Shown: positions 52,612 through 61,890, numbered from the stretch's first letter. The stretch: 64,000 bases of DNA from Thermoguttaceae bacterium (GCA_017408405.1 JAFQUP010000075.1:1-64000); one strand, 5' to 3'. A program made the numbers and translations. Notes: a model not told the origin generated them from the letters alone.

Positions 52612-53175
52612 TCATTCAACCGGACGTTCTTTCTGGTCAATCGTCAAACTTCGCGCGCGTTTCTGAAGCGCGATAATCTGCTGATTGAGGTCTTCGATCT
52701 GATTCATGTTTTTCACGTATTCGTGCATTACCCGAATACGCTCATTACGCTCATTCTGTACTTTAATAAGCGTGTCATCCGAAGCGGTACGAGCCTTAAT
52801 CATGAAAAGCGTCAGCTGCACCAGTTTATTCAAATGCGCGGACGTTTCTTTTTCGTTTTTGGTTCGGGTTTCCAGATAGGATTCATATTCACTCTGACGA
52901 TTCTCCACTTCACTCGTTAAGGCCGCGACGACCCGGTCACGGAGCTTTTCCTCATCCTCGATGGCAGCCTGAAGCTGGGAATTCTGCTGACGATAACCGA
53001 CCTTACTGCCGGAACCTTCCAGAATCCCGGAAGCGTGTTCCACTTCTTTCGTAAGTTTTTCCGCTCGGTCACGCCAGTCGGTATGGGTCATATAGATGGC
53101 CCCTGACATCACCAGCAGCATAAGACTGAACATGAAAATCAAAACTACCAGCGTTTTGCCAAACAGGTTCTTCAT
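52612..53175 (-). CDS. Membrane-anchored coiled-coil protein, paralogue 2
   Basis: A 187-residue protein starting MKNLFGKTLVVLIFMFSLML and carrying YMTHTDWRDRAEKL, the same start pattern as its downstream paralogue. The rest is a coiled coil to the end; the C-terminal beta domain of paralogue 1 is absent. The ATG at 53175 has GGAG seven bases upstream; the 23 additional upstream codons of the open frame are rejected. It heads the operon, and a promoter is seen at 53311-53338. Confidence 0.8.
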   Translation of the reverse strand: MKNLFGKTLVVLIFMFSLMLLVMSGAIYMTHTDWRDRAEKLTKEVEHASGILEGSGSKVGYRQQNSQLQAAIEDEEKLRDRVVAALTSEVENRQSEYESYLETRTKNEKETSAHLNKLVQLTLFMIKARTASDDTLIKVQNERNERIRVMHEYVKNMNQIEDLNQQIIALQKRARSLTIDQKERPVE

Positions 53176-53310
53176 GCGCCGTTCTCCGAATGTATCCTGA
53201 ATCCGAATCTGCCGATCCGAAATGCGATTTATGATTACGATCAAAATTCACGCCGGGGAATAAATACTCGCCCAGGCTCAAATGGCGGTCTGCCAAATTG
53301 ACTTTACCAC

Positions 53311-53338
53311 AGTATATTCCGTCTTGAGAATTTAGCAA
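53311..53338 (-). promoter_or_regulatory. Promoter of the coiled-coil operon
   Basis: On the minus strand, TTGCTA, a 16-base spacer, then TATACT. The remainder of the gap to 53768 contains only a doubtful 90-codon frame. Confidence 0.6.
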
Positions 53339-53768
53339 CATTAAAATTACTATTTTCCACTGAAAAGTTTAAATTCATCACGAAATAAACTTAAATGGCA
53401 ACACACCTTTTATTTTGTATCGTGATTCTTCAACAGTTTTCTGAAAAGATTCTGCTATCAAAGAGCCAAACTTCTCTTCTTTTTACGACTTGAGATCTGT
53501 TTGTTTGGATTGTGACGATTTTTTGGAGAACCTTTCTCGAACATCCCGCGCTTTACATAGAAAAAATCAGAAACAAGCGGAACTCCGCCGAAACATCCTG
53601 GAAAATCATGAAGCAGGAAACAGAGACCGGCGTATTTAACTGTTCCAAGAAAAAGGAAAAAGCCGGTTTCCCGACTTTCAGCCTTTGAAATGTTCGGGAA
53701 CATATAAGAGACGAATCGACTTCTCTCCATCTCTTATACAGTCCAGAGCATTTAACATCCGAGTAAAC

Positions 53769-54341
53769 TCAGATCAGTTCCTTTCTGACACCCACCAAAG
53801 TCTTCAGACGCTCGGCGAGGAGGGAAGCGTCGAACGGTTTACGGAACGTTTCATTGATATTGGAACGATCGATATAGTTCGTGCTGCCGTCGTCGGGCAA
53901 AAGAGCAATGAGAATAATGTCAGCAAATTCGCTGTTGCGGCGCAGATTCTGACAAATCTGCAGCGCCTCTGTTCTGCCGATAGAGAAATCGACTACAATG
54001 CAGTCAGGGTGAAAACTTTCCGCCTGGATACCCGCATCAAAACCACTCGCTGCGACTTCAACTTTAAACTGACGTTCAAGCGGAAGTTCACGGCGAAGAT
54101 TCTCAATAAGAACCTGGTCCTGCGCGACAACCAAAACTTTCGCAACCGCTGCGTCTTCAAGCTCAGTAGTTGGCATTCCATGTTCTTTCAGGAATTTAAT
54201 CAGGTATTCACGCGGAATACGACGATCCTGAGAACCAGGAATACGATAACCTTTCAATCGACCGGAATCGAACCACTTACTGACTGTACGCGGTGCCACT
54301 TTGCAAATTTTGGCAACCTGACCAGTTGTGAAGACCTTCAT
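53769..54341 (-). CDS. HTH-receiver fusion regulator
   Basis: A 190-residue protein joining an N-terminal excisionase/MerR-like helix-turn-helix (TTGQVAKICKVAPRTVSKWFD, region 5-25) and its RRIPREYLIKFLKEHG wing to a C-terminal receiver-like domain. The order is the reverse of typical response regulators. In the receiver, the phospho-acceptor Asp (CIVVDFS, about residue 117) and the Lys (FRKPFD) remain. The N-terminal acidic pair is reduced to one Asp, and the Thr/Ser switch position is not evident. I recall strong conservation of the HTH part in planctomycetes. No histidine kinase is nearby. Targets unknown. Confidence 0.88.
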   Translation of the reverse strand: MKVFTTGQVAKICKVAPRTVSKWFDSGRLKGYRIPGSQDRRIPREYLIKFLKEHGMPTTELEDAAVAKVLVVAQDQVLIENLRRELPLERQFKVEVAASGFDAGIQAESFHPDCIVVDFSIGRTEALQICQNLRRNSEFADIILIALLPDDGSTNYIDRSNINETFRKPFDASLLAERLKTLVGVRKELI

Positions 54342-55151
54342 GGTAGGCTCTCCGTTTTAACAACTCGCCTCGACTCAATTACCTGAATCGCCCCCCTTGG
54401 GCTTTCCAGGATCAGATCCCCCCTGATGTTAAATTACCTGTGGAGAGGCAAAAACTCCAAAGTCCTTTAAGTTCAGTTTGGGTTGAGGGTCTGAACTGTA
54501 ACTGCTTCAATAATTTTATTTTTGCAGGTTGTTTTACCTATGCTTGAATTAACATCGGCACAGGAACCATCAAGGTTGAGGGAAATTCGGATTTTTTCAA
54601 ATTTATTAAAAATCTCTCAAAATTCCATTATCCCAAAACAGCCTGAAAATCCGCACGTGCGCAATTTTTCAATCACATAGGTCCTGCGAAGACAAAACCA
54701 AATGAACGGATTACACCGGCATTAGGAAATAAACACCTTATGCCAACTGTATTTAAGATTTCGTATTTTCGGTGAATAAACTTTAGCTTTTCCCCTCCCC
54801 TTTCGGAAGATTTTCCACAACTCCTCCAAAACCGCCTGGAGACTTTTTACGGACTATTTAATCTTTCCAAAGAACTCCTTCTATCCAAGAGAAAAATAAC
54901 CGCTATTAAATAAATTGATTCTTCATAGCCGGATTTTGCCAATGAAACTTCTCGTAAATTTTCGTTCCAATCTCCGCGTTCCTTTCTTCATTTCATGATA
55001 ATTTTTTTATTTTTTAAAAATTTTTTTCAAAACACTGCACTTAAATAAATTTTTTTCCCATATTAAAAGCATGAGGCAAACAAAGCCTTAAAATGAAAAC
55101 GAAAATAATTCGGTTAATTTAATTTTTCAACTTGACGAAAGGAACAAAAAC
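54342..55151. other. AT-rich intergenic stretch without visible gene
   Basis: 810 bases between the divergent HTH-receiver gene and the PDZ protein gene. There is a short ATCAG/CTGAT hairpin near 54412-54426 and a single TTTTCCACA DnaA-box-like word near 54819. Otherwise I see runs of A and T. No tRNA, no open frame with a ribosome site, and no convincing structured RNA. Confidence 0.55.
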
Positions 55152-56006
55152 ATGAAACGCACAGTAATGATGGGACTTGTTTTGGCTATGGCTGGTTTTG
55201 CCGGCGCGAACGCGAACGCGAATGAGACAAAAATCAATGACTCCAATGAACCTCAAATGACCGAGCAGGAACTCGCTTCTCTCGAAGCCTCACTTTTTGC
55301 CTCGATGGAAACCCTTGATACCTCAAGCGACGCCAAATTCGCGGAACAGCTTCAGGCGAGCGAAGGAAATGACGGAAATGCCAAATGCTGGTTCTGGTGC
55401 TGGCGCCGACGCTGGGTCGCCTATCCGCGCTACTACTATCAGACCTGGTACTGCCCGACCTACTACGTCCCGCTTCGTATCGTCACCTACGCCGTTCCGG
55501 TTGTCCGTCCCGTCGTCGTCAATCCTGTCGTGACAACTCCAGTCGTGACAACTCCCGCAGTGGTAACTCCCACGGTCCAGACTGCTCCCACGATGACCGT
55601 AACAAACGCCACGGCCACCGTCACCGCTACCGCGTCGGTTATCGCGAAGTTCCTTCCAAAGTCCGACAAAGTAGCTAAAGGCGCGGTCATTGACGGTACC
55701 GTTCCGGACCATTCTCCGCTGAAACAGTTCGGAATCCGTTCCGGAGACATTATCACGAAAGTCGACGGCAACCCGGTAAACAGCATGCTGGATGTCCGAC
55801 GCATTACGAAGGACTCATCGATTGAGTTCATCAGCGGTAAACAGATCAAAGTCGCGGGAAAACCAATCCTTCAGAACGGCGGCGCGATGAGCAGCGGCGC
55901 GAAATCCGCGGACGTGACGGTTGATCAGATTAAAGCTCTCCAGGAAACCGAAATGTCGCTTTACGATTACTACGACAATCTGGAAAAGAAATCGACCATG
56001 AAATAA
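55152..56006 (+). CDS. Secreted PDZ-like domain protein
   Basis: A 284-residue exported protein. A signal peptide ends ANANA near residue 22. It is followed by an acidic helix, a compact aromatic and Cys/Trp/Tyr-rich segment (KCWFWCWRRRW, then a YYYQTWYCPTYYVP type stretch), and a Val/Pro/Thr linker with repeats of VVTTP. A PDZ-like domain (about residues 165-235) contains LKQFGIRSGDIITKVDGNPV. The C-terminal tail is helical. No protease domain is present, so it may dock other envelope proteins. AAAGGA precedes the ATG. The combination is unfamiliar outside planctomycetes. Confidence 0.8.
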   Translation: MKRTVMMGLVLAMAGFAGANANANETKINDSNEPQMTEQELASLEASLFASMETLDTSSDAKFAEQLQASEGNDGNAKCWFWCWRRRWVAYPRYYYQTWYCPTYYVPLRIVTYAVPVVRPVVVNPVVTTPVVTTPAVVTPTVQTAPTMTVTNATATVTATASVIAKFLPKSDKVAKGAVIDGTVPDHSPLKQFGIRSGDIITKVDGNPVNSMLDVRRITKDSSIEFISGKQIKVAGKPILQNGGAMSSGAKSADVTVDQIKALQETEMSLYDYYDNLEKKSTMK

Positions 56007-56026
56007 TCCCTGAATGAAACTGAACG

Positions 56027-56055
56027 AAAAGCCGGACACCTGTTCGGCTTTTTGT
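56027..56055 (+). terminator. Terminator after the PDZ gene
   Basis: AAAAGCCG/CGGCTTTT with a 10-base loop and a T-rich tail. Confidence 0.85.
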
Positions 56056-56140
56056 TTATTCAGTTTTTATTTTAAAAACAGCGGGGCAGCTCTCACAAAA
56101 TTTCACAAAATCCATTCATTTTCTTTCTTTTAAATTTCCT

Positions 56141-56670
56141 TTGAGGCTTTTGAAAATATTTCTTTTTTTAATTGACAGATGGAATATCCGGAATAGAATA
56201 GAGAACATATCGTTTGGAGAGCTTCTTCGAAGGCAAGAAAGAAAAGGTAAACGAAAAACGAAAATCAGCTTACCCGAAAAAATACCGTTCTTGACCATTT
56301 TGGGACTTGGCTTGGGACCACGGTTCCTTTCAGCCAATCCGATCTGGACGCAGGGCGAAACGGCCAGTTACCCAAATACGGTAACGCACGAATACCTTCC
56401 AGGAGCGATAAAACCCATGAGAACATTCCCTGTGTGAAAATCCTTGCTCCGGACGGAACGGCATACGCGCAGGGAACGTTCGCGCTTAAAACAGACGATA
56501 CCTGCTCTTTCTTCCGTTTCGATTTTTTGGAAACGGGAGGTTCGGATTTTCAGCTTTCAGAGATCACTTTCTACGGCAATCCGAATGCCGTTCCAGAACC
56601 GGAAACCTGGCCTCTGCTGTTCCTCGGCAGCCTTGGAATTTGAATGGCAAACCGAAGAAACAAAAAGTAA
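56141..56670 (+). pseudogene. Decayed PEP-CTERM secreted protein
   Basis: The second half, 56434-56643, encodes a C-terminal segment with FFRFDFLETGGSDFQ and then a PEP-CTERM sorting signal, VPEPETWPLLFLGSLGI. The signal is cut by a TGA, and the same frame continues MANRRNKK and stop (to 56670). The basic tail expected after the membrane helix is therefore still present beyond the stop. A TGG to TGA change would explain it. Upstream, an open frame in another phase (56141-56437) with TILGLGLG and HEYLPGAIKP looks like the rest of the gene, implying a frameshift as well. PEP-CTERM proteins need an exosortase, which is not in this window. Confidence 0.7.
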
Positions 56671-56693
56671 TTAAATACTTTTTAAATTTCCCG

Positions 56694-56722
56694 GCCGCGA
56701 TTTTCAATCCGCGGCTTTTTTT
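56694..56722 (+). terminator. Terminator of the PEP-CTERM locus
   Basis: GCCGCG-ATT/AAT-CGCGGC with one bulged base and T7. Confidence 0.8.
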
Positions 56723-56879
56723 GTGAAAAGAACCAGCGATCCCTTAAGGTTTGCTTTTTCATGCTTTTTTAACGTTTTTTAAGGGAAACGTCTTGCCTCT
56801 TTCCTGTTTTTGAATTAAAATACTCTAAGTTCGCTCCTGCCTATTTTCAATTTTCCGTGAAAAATTTCAGGGGTCCTAC

Positions 56880-56907
56880 TTGCCAGAAGATTTTACTGAT
56901 ATAAAAT
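56880..56907 (+). promoter_or_regulatory. Promoter of the superoxide reductase gene
   Basis: TTGCCA, a 16-base spacer, then TAAAAT, about 65 bases before the ATG at 56973. Nothing else is seen in 56723-56972. Confidence 0.55.
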
Positions 56908-56972
56908 AACATTTGTTAAAAGGATTTGATTGAAGATCCTTATTTTCCAACCTTCCTTCAAAGGAGACAGAA

Positions 56973-57362
56973 ATGAAAAGATTTGAAATTTATCGTTGCC
57001 CGGTTTGTGGAAACATGGTTGAAGCCCTGAATGACGGAATGGGCAAACTGATGTGCTGCGGCAAGCCGATGGAAATGCTTTCGGAAAATACCGTTGATGC
57101 CGCTGCGGAGAAACATGTCCCGGTTCTTTCTCGCGGAGAATATGGAGTGAAAGTTGTCGTTGGTTCCGTCGCGCATCCGATGACCGATGAACATTTTATT
57201 GGTTTTATCGAAGTTCATTCCGCGGACCGTGTTCAGCGAAAATATCTGCGCCCCGGGGAACTTCCGGAAGCCGAATTCAGCTGTCCGCCGACCGGCTGTG
57301 ATTTCAATATTAACCCAACCGTTCGCGCGTACTGCAACCTGCACGGACTTTGGCAGAATTGA
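56973..57362 (+). CDS. dfx: Desulfoferrodoxin (superoxide reductase)
   Basis: This protein reduces superoxide to hydrogen peroxide without making oxygen, typical of anaerobes. The 129-residue chain has the desulforedoxin-type iron site (Cys9, Cys12, Cys28, Cys29) and the catalytic SOR centre. That centre comprises His48 in EKHVPVL, His68 and His74 in HPMTDEHF, and Cys121 and His124 in YCNLHGLW. It is thus a two-centre (2Fe) class protein. AAAGGAG precedes the ATG. The next gene is a flavodiiron protein, giving a joint oxygen/superoxide defence unit. Confidence 0.95.
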   Translation: MKRFEIYRCPVCGNMVEALNDGMGKLMCCGKPMEMLSENTVDAAAEKHVPVLSRGEYGVKVVVGSVAHPMTDEHFIGFIEVHSADRVQRKYLRPGELPEAEFSCPPTGCDFNINPTVRAYCNLHGLWQN

Positions 57363-57513
57363 CGTCACTGGATAAATCATTCAAAAAAGAATTACGGAAG
57401 CGCGGCCAGCCGATTTGAGACGCAAGAGAATTAGTCCCCAAACCACTGCTCGTCCTCAATACGGTCCCGTTCTTCCGTTAAAGTAACTGTTACCCCTGAA
57501 AAGGAGAATTTCA

Positions 57514-58698
57514 ATGCACACACAGCTTTTTCCAGGAATTGACTGGGTTGGTTTCGTTGACTGGAATATTCGTGATTTTCACAGCTATAATACGGAACGC
57601 GGCGCGACGTATAACGCGTATCTGATTCGAGACGAGAAAATCGCACTGATCGATACGGTCAAAAAAGCCGCTGCCGATACGCTCCTCAAAAATGTCAGCG
57701 AACTGGTTGATCTGGATAAAGTGGATTATCTCATCTGCAATCACGCGGAGCAGGATCATGCCGGAGCAATGGCCCAGGTCGTTGCGCAAATGCCGAATGT
57801 TCAGGTCATCTGCTCGCCTCGATGCAAAGATATCCTTAGCGGATATACGGACACAAGCAGCTGGAATTTCCGTATTGTGGCCAACGGTGAAACGATTTCT
57901 CTCGGAGAAAATACGCTGACTTTTATCCACACGCCAATGGTTCACTGGCCGGACTCCATGTTCACTTACGTCGGAGAGAAAAAACTCCTCTTCTCCATGG
58001 ATGGATTCGGACAGCACATTGCCTCGAGCGAACGCTTTGATGATGAGATTCCTCTGGATCTTCTCCTCGAAGAGGCCAGGATTTACTACGCGAACATCGT
58101 CTATCCGTATGGAGCGATGGTTCAGAAAGTACTTGCCGCCGCCGCGGATCTTCCTATCGAAATGATTGCCCCAAGTCATGGTTTAATTTGGCGTAAAAAT
58201 ATTCCGGCCATCATCGAAGCCTACTCCCGCTGGGCAGCTAAAACAGCCGAGAAAAAAGTCGTCATTTTCTACGATACCATGTGGGAAAGTACCGAAATCC
58301 TGGCAAAAGCAATCTATGAAGGCGTTCTTTCCGTACCAGGTGTTTCATGCACCATGACACACGTTCGAAAAAGTACACTGACTGAAATTTCCACTGCCGC
58401 GATGGATGCGAAATGCTGCGCTTTGGGAAGTGCTACCCTGAACGGGCTTCCGACTCCAACTATCGGGGCCGTCATGACATATCTCCAGGGACTGCGTTTT
58501 CCAATTCAAAACGCACTCGCCTTCGGTTCATTCGGCTGGGGGAAAAACGCTGTCGATGAAATTTCCGCTTGGTTCACCAAGATGGAATGGACTCCGATCG
58601 CGGAACCAATCAAGTGCAAATGGCGTCCCACGCAGGAAATAATCGCGCAATGCGAAGAGGCCGGGCGTCAATTGGCTCTTAAAGCTCTCGAAGATTAA
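57514..58698 (+). CDS. fprA: A-type flavodiiron protein (oxygen/NO reductase)
   Basis: A 394-residue protein with a metallo-beta-lactamase-like diiron domain and a C-terminal flavodoxin domain. Diiron ligands are visible in NHAEQDHAG (about residues 76-84), MVHWPDSM, FSMDGFG and PSHGLIW. The FMN phosphate loop is FYDTMWESTE (about 251-260), followed by GSFGWGKNA. Flavodiiron proteins reduce oxygen to water, or nitric oxide to nitrous oxide, using electrons from rubredoxin. No rubredoxin domain is fused. AAGGAG lies eight bases before the ATG. It is 151 bases downstream of dfx and ends at a strong terminator. Confidence 0.95.
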   Translation: MHTQLFPGIDWVGFVDWNIRDFHSYNTERGATYNAYLIRDEKIALIDTVKKAAADTLLKNVSELVDLDKVDYLICNHAEQDHAGAMAQVVAQMPNVQVICSPRCKDILSGYTDTSSWNFRIVANGETISLGENTLTFIHTPMVHWPDSMFTYVGEKKLLFSMDGFGQHIASSERFDDEIPLDLLLEEARIYYANIVYPYGAMVQKVLAAAADLPIEMIAPSHGLIWRKNIPAIIEAYSRWAAKTAEKKVVIFYDTMWESTEILAKAIYEGVLSVPGVSCTMTHVRKSTLTEISTAAMDAKCCALGSATLNGLPTPTIGAVMTYLQGLRFPIQNALAFGSFGWGKNAVDEISAWFTKMEWTPIAEPIKCKWRPTQEIIAQCEEAGRQLALKALED

Positions 58699-58734
58699 AC
58701 GGACTGACTTTTTTTCGCAAGAAAATCCAATTAG

Positions 58735-58769
58735 AAAAAGGGGAAAGCACTTTCTGTTTTCCCCTTTTT
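58735..58769. terminator. Bidirectional terminator between fprA and metK
   Basis: AAAAAGGGGAAA/TTTCCCCTTTTT with an 11-base loop. Confidence 0.9.
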
Positions 58770-58805
58770 GAGTTTTAAAGAAAAGTCAAATGAACGTCAT
58801 TCAAC

Positions 58806-59954
58806 TCAGTCTTCATTCACGGCGGCTTTCAGAGCTTCCGCTTTGTCGGTCTTTTCCCACGGGAAACCGTCACGGCCAAAGTGACCGCCGGCGGCCGTCG
58901 CGCGGTAGATCGGCTGACGCAGATTCAGGCATTCGATGATTCCTTTCGGCGTCATCGGGAAGACCTTGCGGATCGCGGCTTCGATCTTGCACGAGCAGAC
59001 TTTTTCGCTGCCGTACGTATTCACGTAAACGCTCACCGGTTCCGCGACACCGATCGCGTAGGCAAGCTGGACTTCACAGTCGTCCGCCAGACCGGCCGCC
59101 ACGACGTTTTTCGCGATGTAGCGTGCCATGTACGCGGCAGAGCGGTCAACTTTCGTCGGGTCTTTACCGGAGAACGCGCCGCCGCCGTGGGAGGCCCAGC
59201 CGCCGTAGGTGTCGACGATGATCTTACGGCCCGTCAGACCGCAGTCGCCATGAGGACCACCGACGACGAAGTTGCCCGTCGGGTTGATGTGGAACTGGAT
59301 GTCTCCTTTGTTCAGCTCGGCCGGAATACACGGAAGGATGACGTTCGGAATGATCCAGTCCGCGATCTCTTTCTGGCTGACGCAGGCGCAGTGCTGGGTG
59401 GAAACGACGACCGTCGTGACTTTCACCGGGGTCATGCGGTCCACATATTCGACCGTGACCTGACTCTTGGAGTCGGGAAGAAGCCAATTCACTTCACCCT
59501 TCTGGCGAGCTTCGGTCAGACGGTTCATGATGCGGTGTGAAAGAGCGATCGGAAGCGGCATCAGTTCCGGGGTCTGCTTGCACGCATAACCGAACATCAG
59601 CCCCTGGTCGCCGGCACCGTCACGGTCAACGCCCATCGCGATGTCCGGGCTCTGCGTGTCAAGACGGACCTGAACTTCGCAGGTGTCGCCGCTGAAACCA
59701 ATGTCGTTGCTCGTGTACCCGACTTCATTGATGACCTTACGGGCGACGGCTTCGTAATCGACTTTCGCACTGGTCGTGATCTCGCCGGCGATGACGCAAA
59801 GGTCAGTCGTCACGAGCGTTTCACACGCAACGCGGCTGGTCGGATCCTGCGCGTAGATCGCGTCCAGAATTCCGTCGGAAATATTGTCGGCCAGTTTGTC
59901 CGGATGGCCCATGCTTACGGCTTCACTTGTGAAGAGAAAACTTTTCTGCGACAC
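58806..59954 (-). CDS. metK: S-adenosylmethionine synthetase
   Basis: MetK makes SAM from methionine and ATP. The 382-residue protein begins with [23 protein letters not shown] (ATP site, marked by GHPDK). It has [12 protein letters not shown], the [17 protein letters not shown] block (loop and phosphate binding) and the [19 protein letters not shown] motif. I chose a GTG start at 59954 because AAAGGAG lies six bases upstream and family members begin here. The open frame continues 41 codons further but overlaps the promoter. Codon use is G/C-biased, as in gpmI. The leader shows pseudoknot-forming potential. Confidence 0.96.
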   Translation of the reverse strand: MSQKSFLFTSEAVSMGHPDKLADNISDGILDAIYAQDPTSRVACETLVTTDLCVIAGEITTSAKVDYEAVARKVINEVGYTSNDIGFSGDTCEVQVRLDTQSPDIAMGVDRDGAGDQGLMFGYACKQTPELMPLPIALSHRIMNRLTEARQKGEVNWLLPDSKSQVTVEYVDRMTPVKVTTVVVSTQHCACVSQKEIADWIIPNVILPCIPAELNKGDIQFHINPTGNFVVGGPHGDCGLTGRKIIVDTYGGWASHGGGAFSGKDPTKVDRSAAYMARYIAKNVVAAGLADDCEVQLAYAIGVAEPVSVYVNTYGSEKVCSCKIEAAIRKVFPMTPKGIIECLNLRQPIYRATAAGGHFGRDGFPWEKTDKAEALKAAVNED

Positions 59955-60042
59955 GTTGGTCTCCTTTGAATAATCAATCAGGTTCAGCCCGATTCCAACA
60001 CGTAATGAAGGAGTTGGACTGGAAATTAATAAATCAATAATT
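59955..60042 (-). promoter_or_regulatory. Candidate regulatory leader of metK
   Basis: About 88 bases from the predicted transcript start to the GTG. A hairpin CCAAC/GUUGG (60017-60013 with 59999-59995) carries a loop with UCCUU. With the adjoining C this is exactly complementary to the AAGGAG ribosome site (59966-59961). An alternative stem CAGUCC/GGGCUG (60021-60016 with 59990-59985) overlaps it. GUUGG can also pair with a second CCAAC directly before the start codon. An SD-sequestering pseudoknot is thus possible. No match to a known SAM riboswitch consensus is evident to me. Confidence 0.4.
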
Positions 60043-60048
60043 TTTTTT

Positions 60049-60077
60049 ATTATAGCAGATTTAAAAGATAATTTCAA
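60049..60077 (-). promoter_or_regulatory. Promoter of metK
   Basis: On the minus strand, TTGAAA, a 17-base spacer, then TATAAT, a near-consensus promoter. It rules out the longer open frame. Confidence 0.85.
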
Positions 60078-60216
60078 CCCCTTAAACAGTCTAAAGAAAA
60101 GATTTTTTTCTTTTTAGGAAAAATTTTAATTCCTTTCATCGAAAATTCCAGACCGTTCACCATGAAACAGTCTCTTTCTGTTTCCATATCCTCCAATGCT
60201 CTTAAAGTTGGTGTTT

Positions 60217-61890
60217 TCACTGTTTTTGTCCAGTCATGACCTTAAAAACAGCAGTATTATCAATAAAACGTCCGTCGTAATTCCAGAATGTTCCCATTTT
60301 TTCATCAATTCCGTCGGTAAATTCATGGACCAGTCTTTCAGCCCCGATTCCTCTCGCGTAAATCGGCACGAGCTGTTTCGTGTGGTCATCGGAATAGTAT
60401 TTGGCAACCGGTAAAATTCCCTTCCCCTGATAAATCGGAGCCGTCTTCGGGATACCGTCAGCCCCGGCTTCCGGGCCGTAGATCGCGCCATTATCGTGAT
60501 CAGCCGTAACAATCACCAACGTTTTTTCCCATGAGGAATACTTTTCCACCCAGTCACAAACCGCCGCAACCGCCTGGTTGAAATCAGCCATTTCCTCAAC
60601 ACATCGAACTAAATCATTCGCGTCATTGGCGGCGTCCACCGCGCCTCCTTCCACTAACAGAAAAAATCCCCCGGTATTCGGCCTTAGAGAATCATTACCC
60701 TTTTGAGGGGTAAAGGCAAGAATATTCAGCGCGGCGAGAGCAGTCTGCGCAAGCGTTGGAGAAGAGGCAAGCAAAGGACTCCCCGCTTTGCGATGACACT
60801 GAAAGGAATTAGCGGTTGGCGCGAGTGCCAAAAGCCGAAGCGGAACATGAGGCGCGCCAGAAACCTCAAAACGATCCGGAGTCCGCTCCGCGATTGCCTG
60901 AATACTTTCCCGCGATTCCGCGAAAGTCCATTGCTCCGAAAAAAATCCGGCTCGAATTTTTCCCCAAAGTTCCTCGGACGGACCATATTTTTCGAAAACC
61001 GCTTCCCGACGCTGACCATCATCGTTAAACTCCGGGTGTCCAGCTCCTATGATTACGTCCAAATTTCCATCCAAAAACATTTCCGCGAATAATTTCTGAC
61101 CGTTTTTCCGTTCCGGATCATGCGCGGCAGTCGCGGCCATCGTGGCACTCGCGATCTGAAAAGAAGTAACCGCCCCCGTTCTTCCTCCTTTTTTCCGGAA
61201 AAGTTCCGTGATAGTCTCAAGCCTCTCATCATTCGGGCCAATCCCAACCCGACCGTTTCGTGTTTTGATTCCGGTCATCAGCGCCGTTCCGGTCGAAGCG
61301 GAATCCGGCGGAATGAAAGCCGGTTCTTTTTCGTAAAATGGCACACGAAGATTTTTAAAATCGGCCCAATCTTTCTGGACATCGTAAAAACTTTTTTTAT
61401 GGAAAGTAGCGACCGAAGTCATGCACCATGGTTTCTGCTGGTAAAACAGTCCTTGCGGAGAACCAGTCAAAAAGTCGGCGGCACAGTAAAAAGCACCAAA
61501 TCCGGCCCCGTCCGCAATCATCAAAATCACATTTTCGGGCTGGGGAATTTCAGCGTTCTGAGATTTCAAAACCACCTTATCAGCGGAAGAATTCTCCATC
61601 AAAGCAGTTTCCGCCCCATCTTTCTCAAAGGACCGTTCCACGATTTCCTTTAAATTTTCAGACTCGCCGCCCCCAAATTCACCTTCGTTTTCTTCCGTGT
61701 TTTCCGATGAGGCGGCCAGGTCAATGACGATGATTTCATCCTCATCCTCCTGCTGAACGTCAGAACACGCTGAAAACATCTCTTTCACTTTAGAGGAACA
61801 GCCGCTCAAAAATGGCCCCGTAATAAAAAGTATCCCCAAAAGCAGGAAACCTAAACAAGAAAATCGTTGGTTGAGAAAGCTGGATTTCAT
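60217..61890 (-). CDS. Alkaline phosphatase lipoprotein
   Basis: A 557-residue exported phosphomonoesterase of the PhoA superfamily. The N-terminus is a lipoprotein signal with lipobox LSGC at about residue 31. An acidic linker follows (about 40-130). The catalytic domain opens with the metal motif VILMIADGAGFG, and the nucleophile Ser is in PPDSASTGTALMTG (about residue 201). Further metal ligands are in AAHDPERK, FLLVEGGAVDAANDAND and VTADHDNG. Phosphate scavenging or glycan phosphate turnover on the outer membrane is likely. No Pho-box or phosphate transporter is seen nearby. Confidence 0.9.
   Translation of the reverse strand: MKSSFLNQRFSCLGFLLLGILFITGPFLSGCSSKVKEMFSACSDVQQEDEDEIIVIDLAASSENTEENEGEFGGGESENLKEIVERSFEKDGAETALMENSSADKVVLKSQNAEIPQPENVILMIADGAGFGAFYCAADFLTGSPQGLFYQQKPWCMTSVATFHKKSFYDVQKDWADFKNLRVPFYEKEPAFIPPDSASTGTALMTGIKTRNGRVGIGPNDERLETITELFRKKGGRTGAVTSFQIASATMAATAAHDPERKNGQKLFAEMFLDGNLDVIIGAGHPEFNDDGQRREAVFEKYGPSEELWGKIRAGFFSEQWTFAESRESIQAIAERTPDRFEVSGAPHVPLRLLALAPTANSFQCHRKAGSPLLASSPTLAQTALAALNILAFTPQKGNDSLRPNTGGFFLLVEGGAVDAANDANDLVRCVEEMADFNQAVAAVCDWVEKYSSWEKTLVIVTADHDNGAIYGPEAGADGIPKTAPIYQGKGILPVAKYYSDDHTKQLVPIYARGIGAERLVHEFTDGIDEKMGTFWNYDGRFIDNTAVFKVMTGQKQ

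Noticed and set aside
53458..53730. 90-codon minus-strand frame before the HTH-receiver region
   Set aside because: No ribosome site, no domain, and AT-rich random-looking composition.
54810..54830. DnaA-box-like TTTTCCACA as part of an origin
   Set aside because: Single copies here and near 41355 are isolated. No cluster, AT-rich unwinding array or dnaN neighbour marks an origin.
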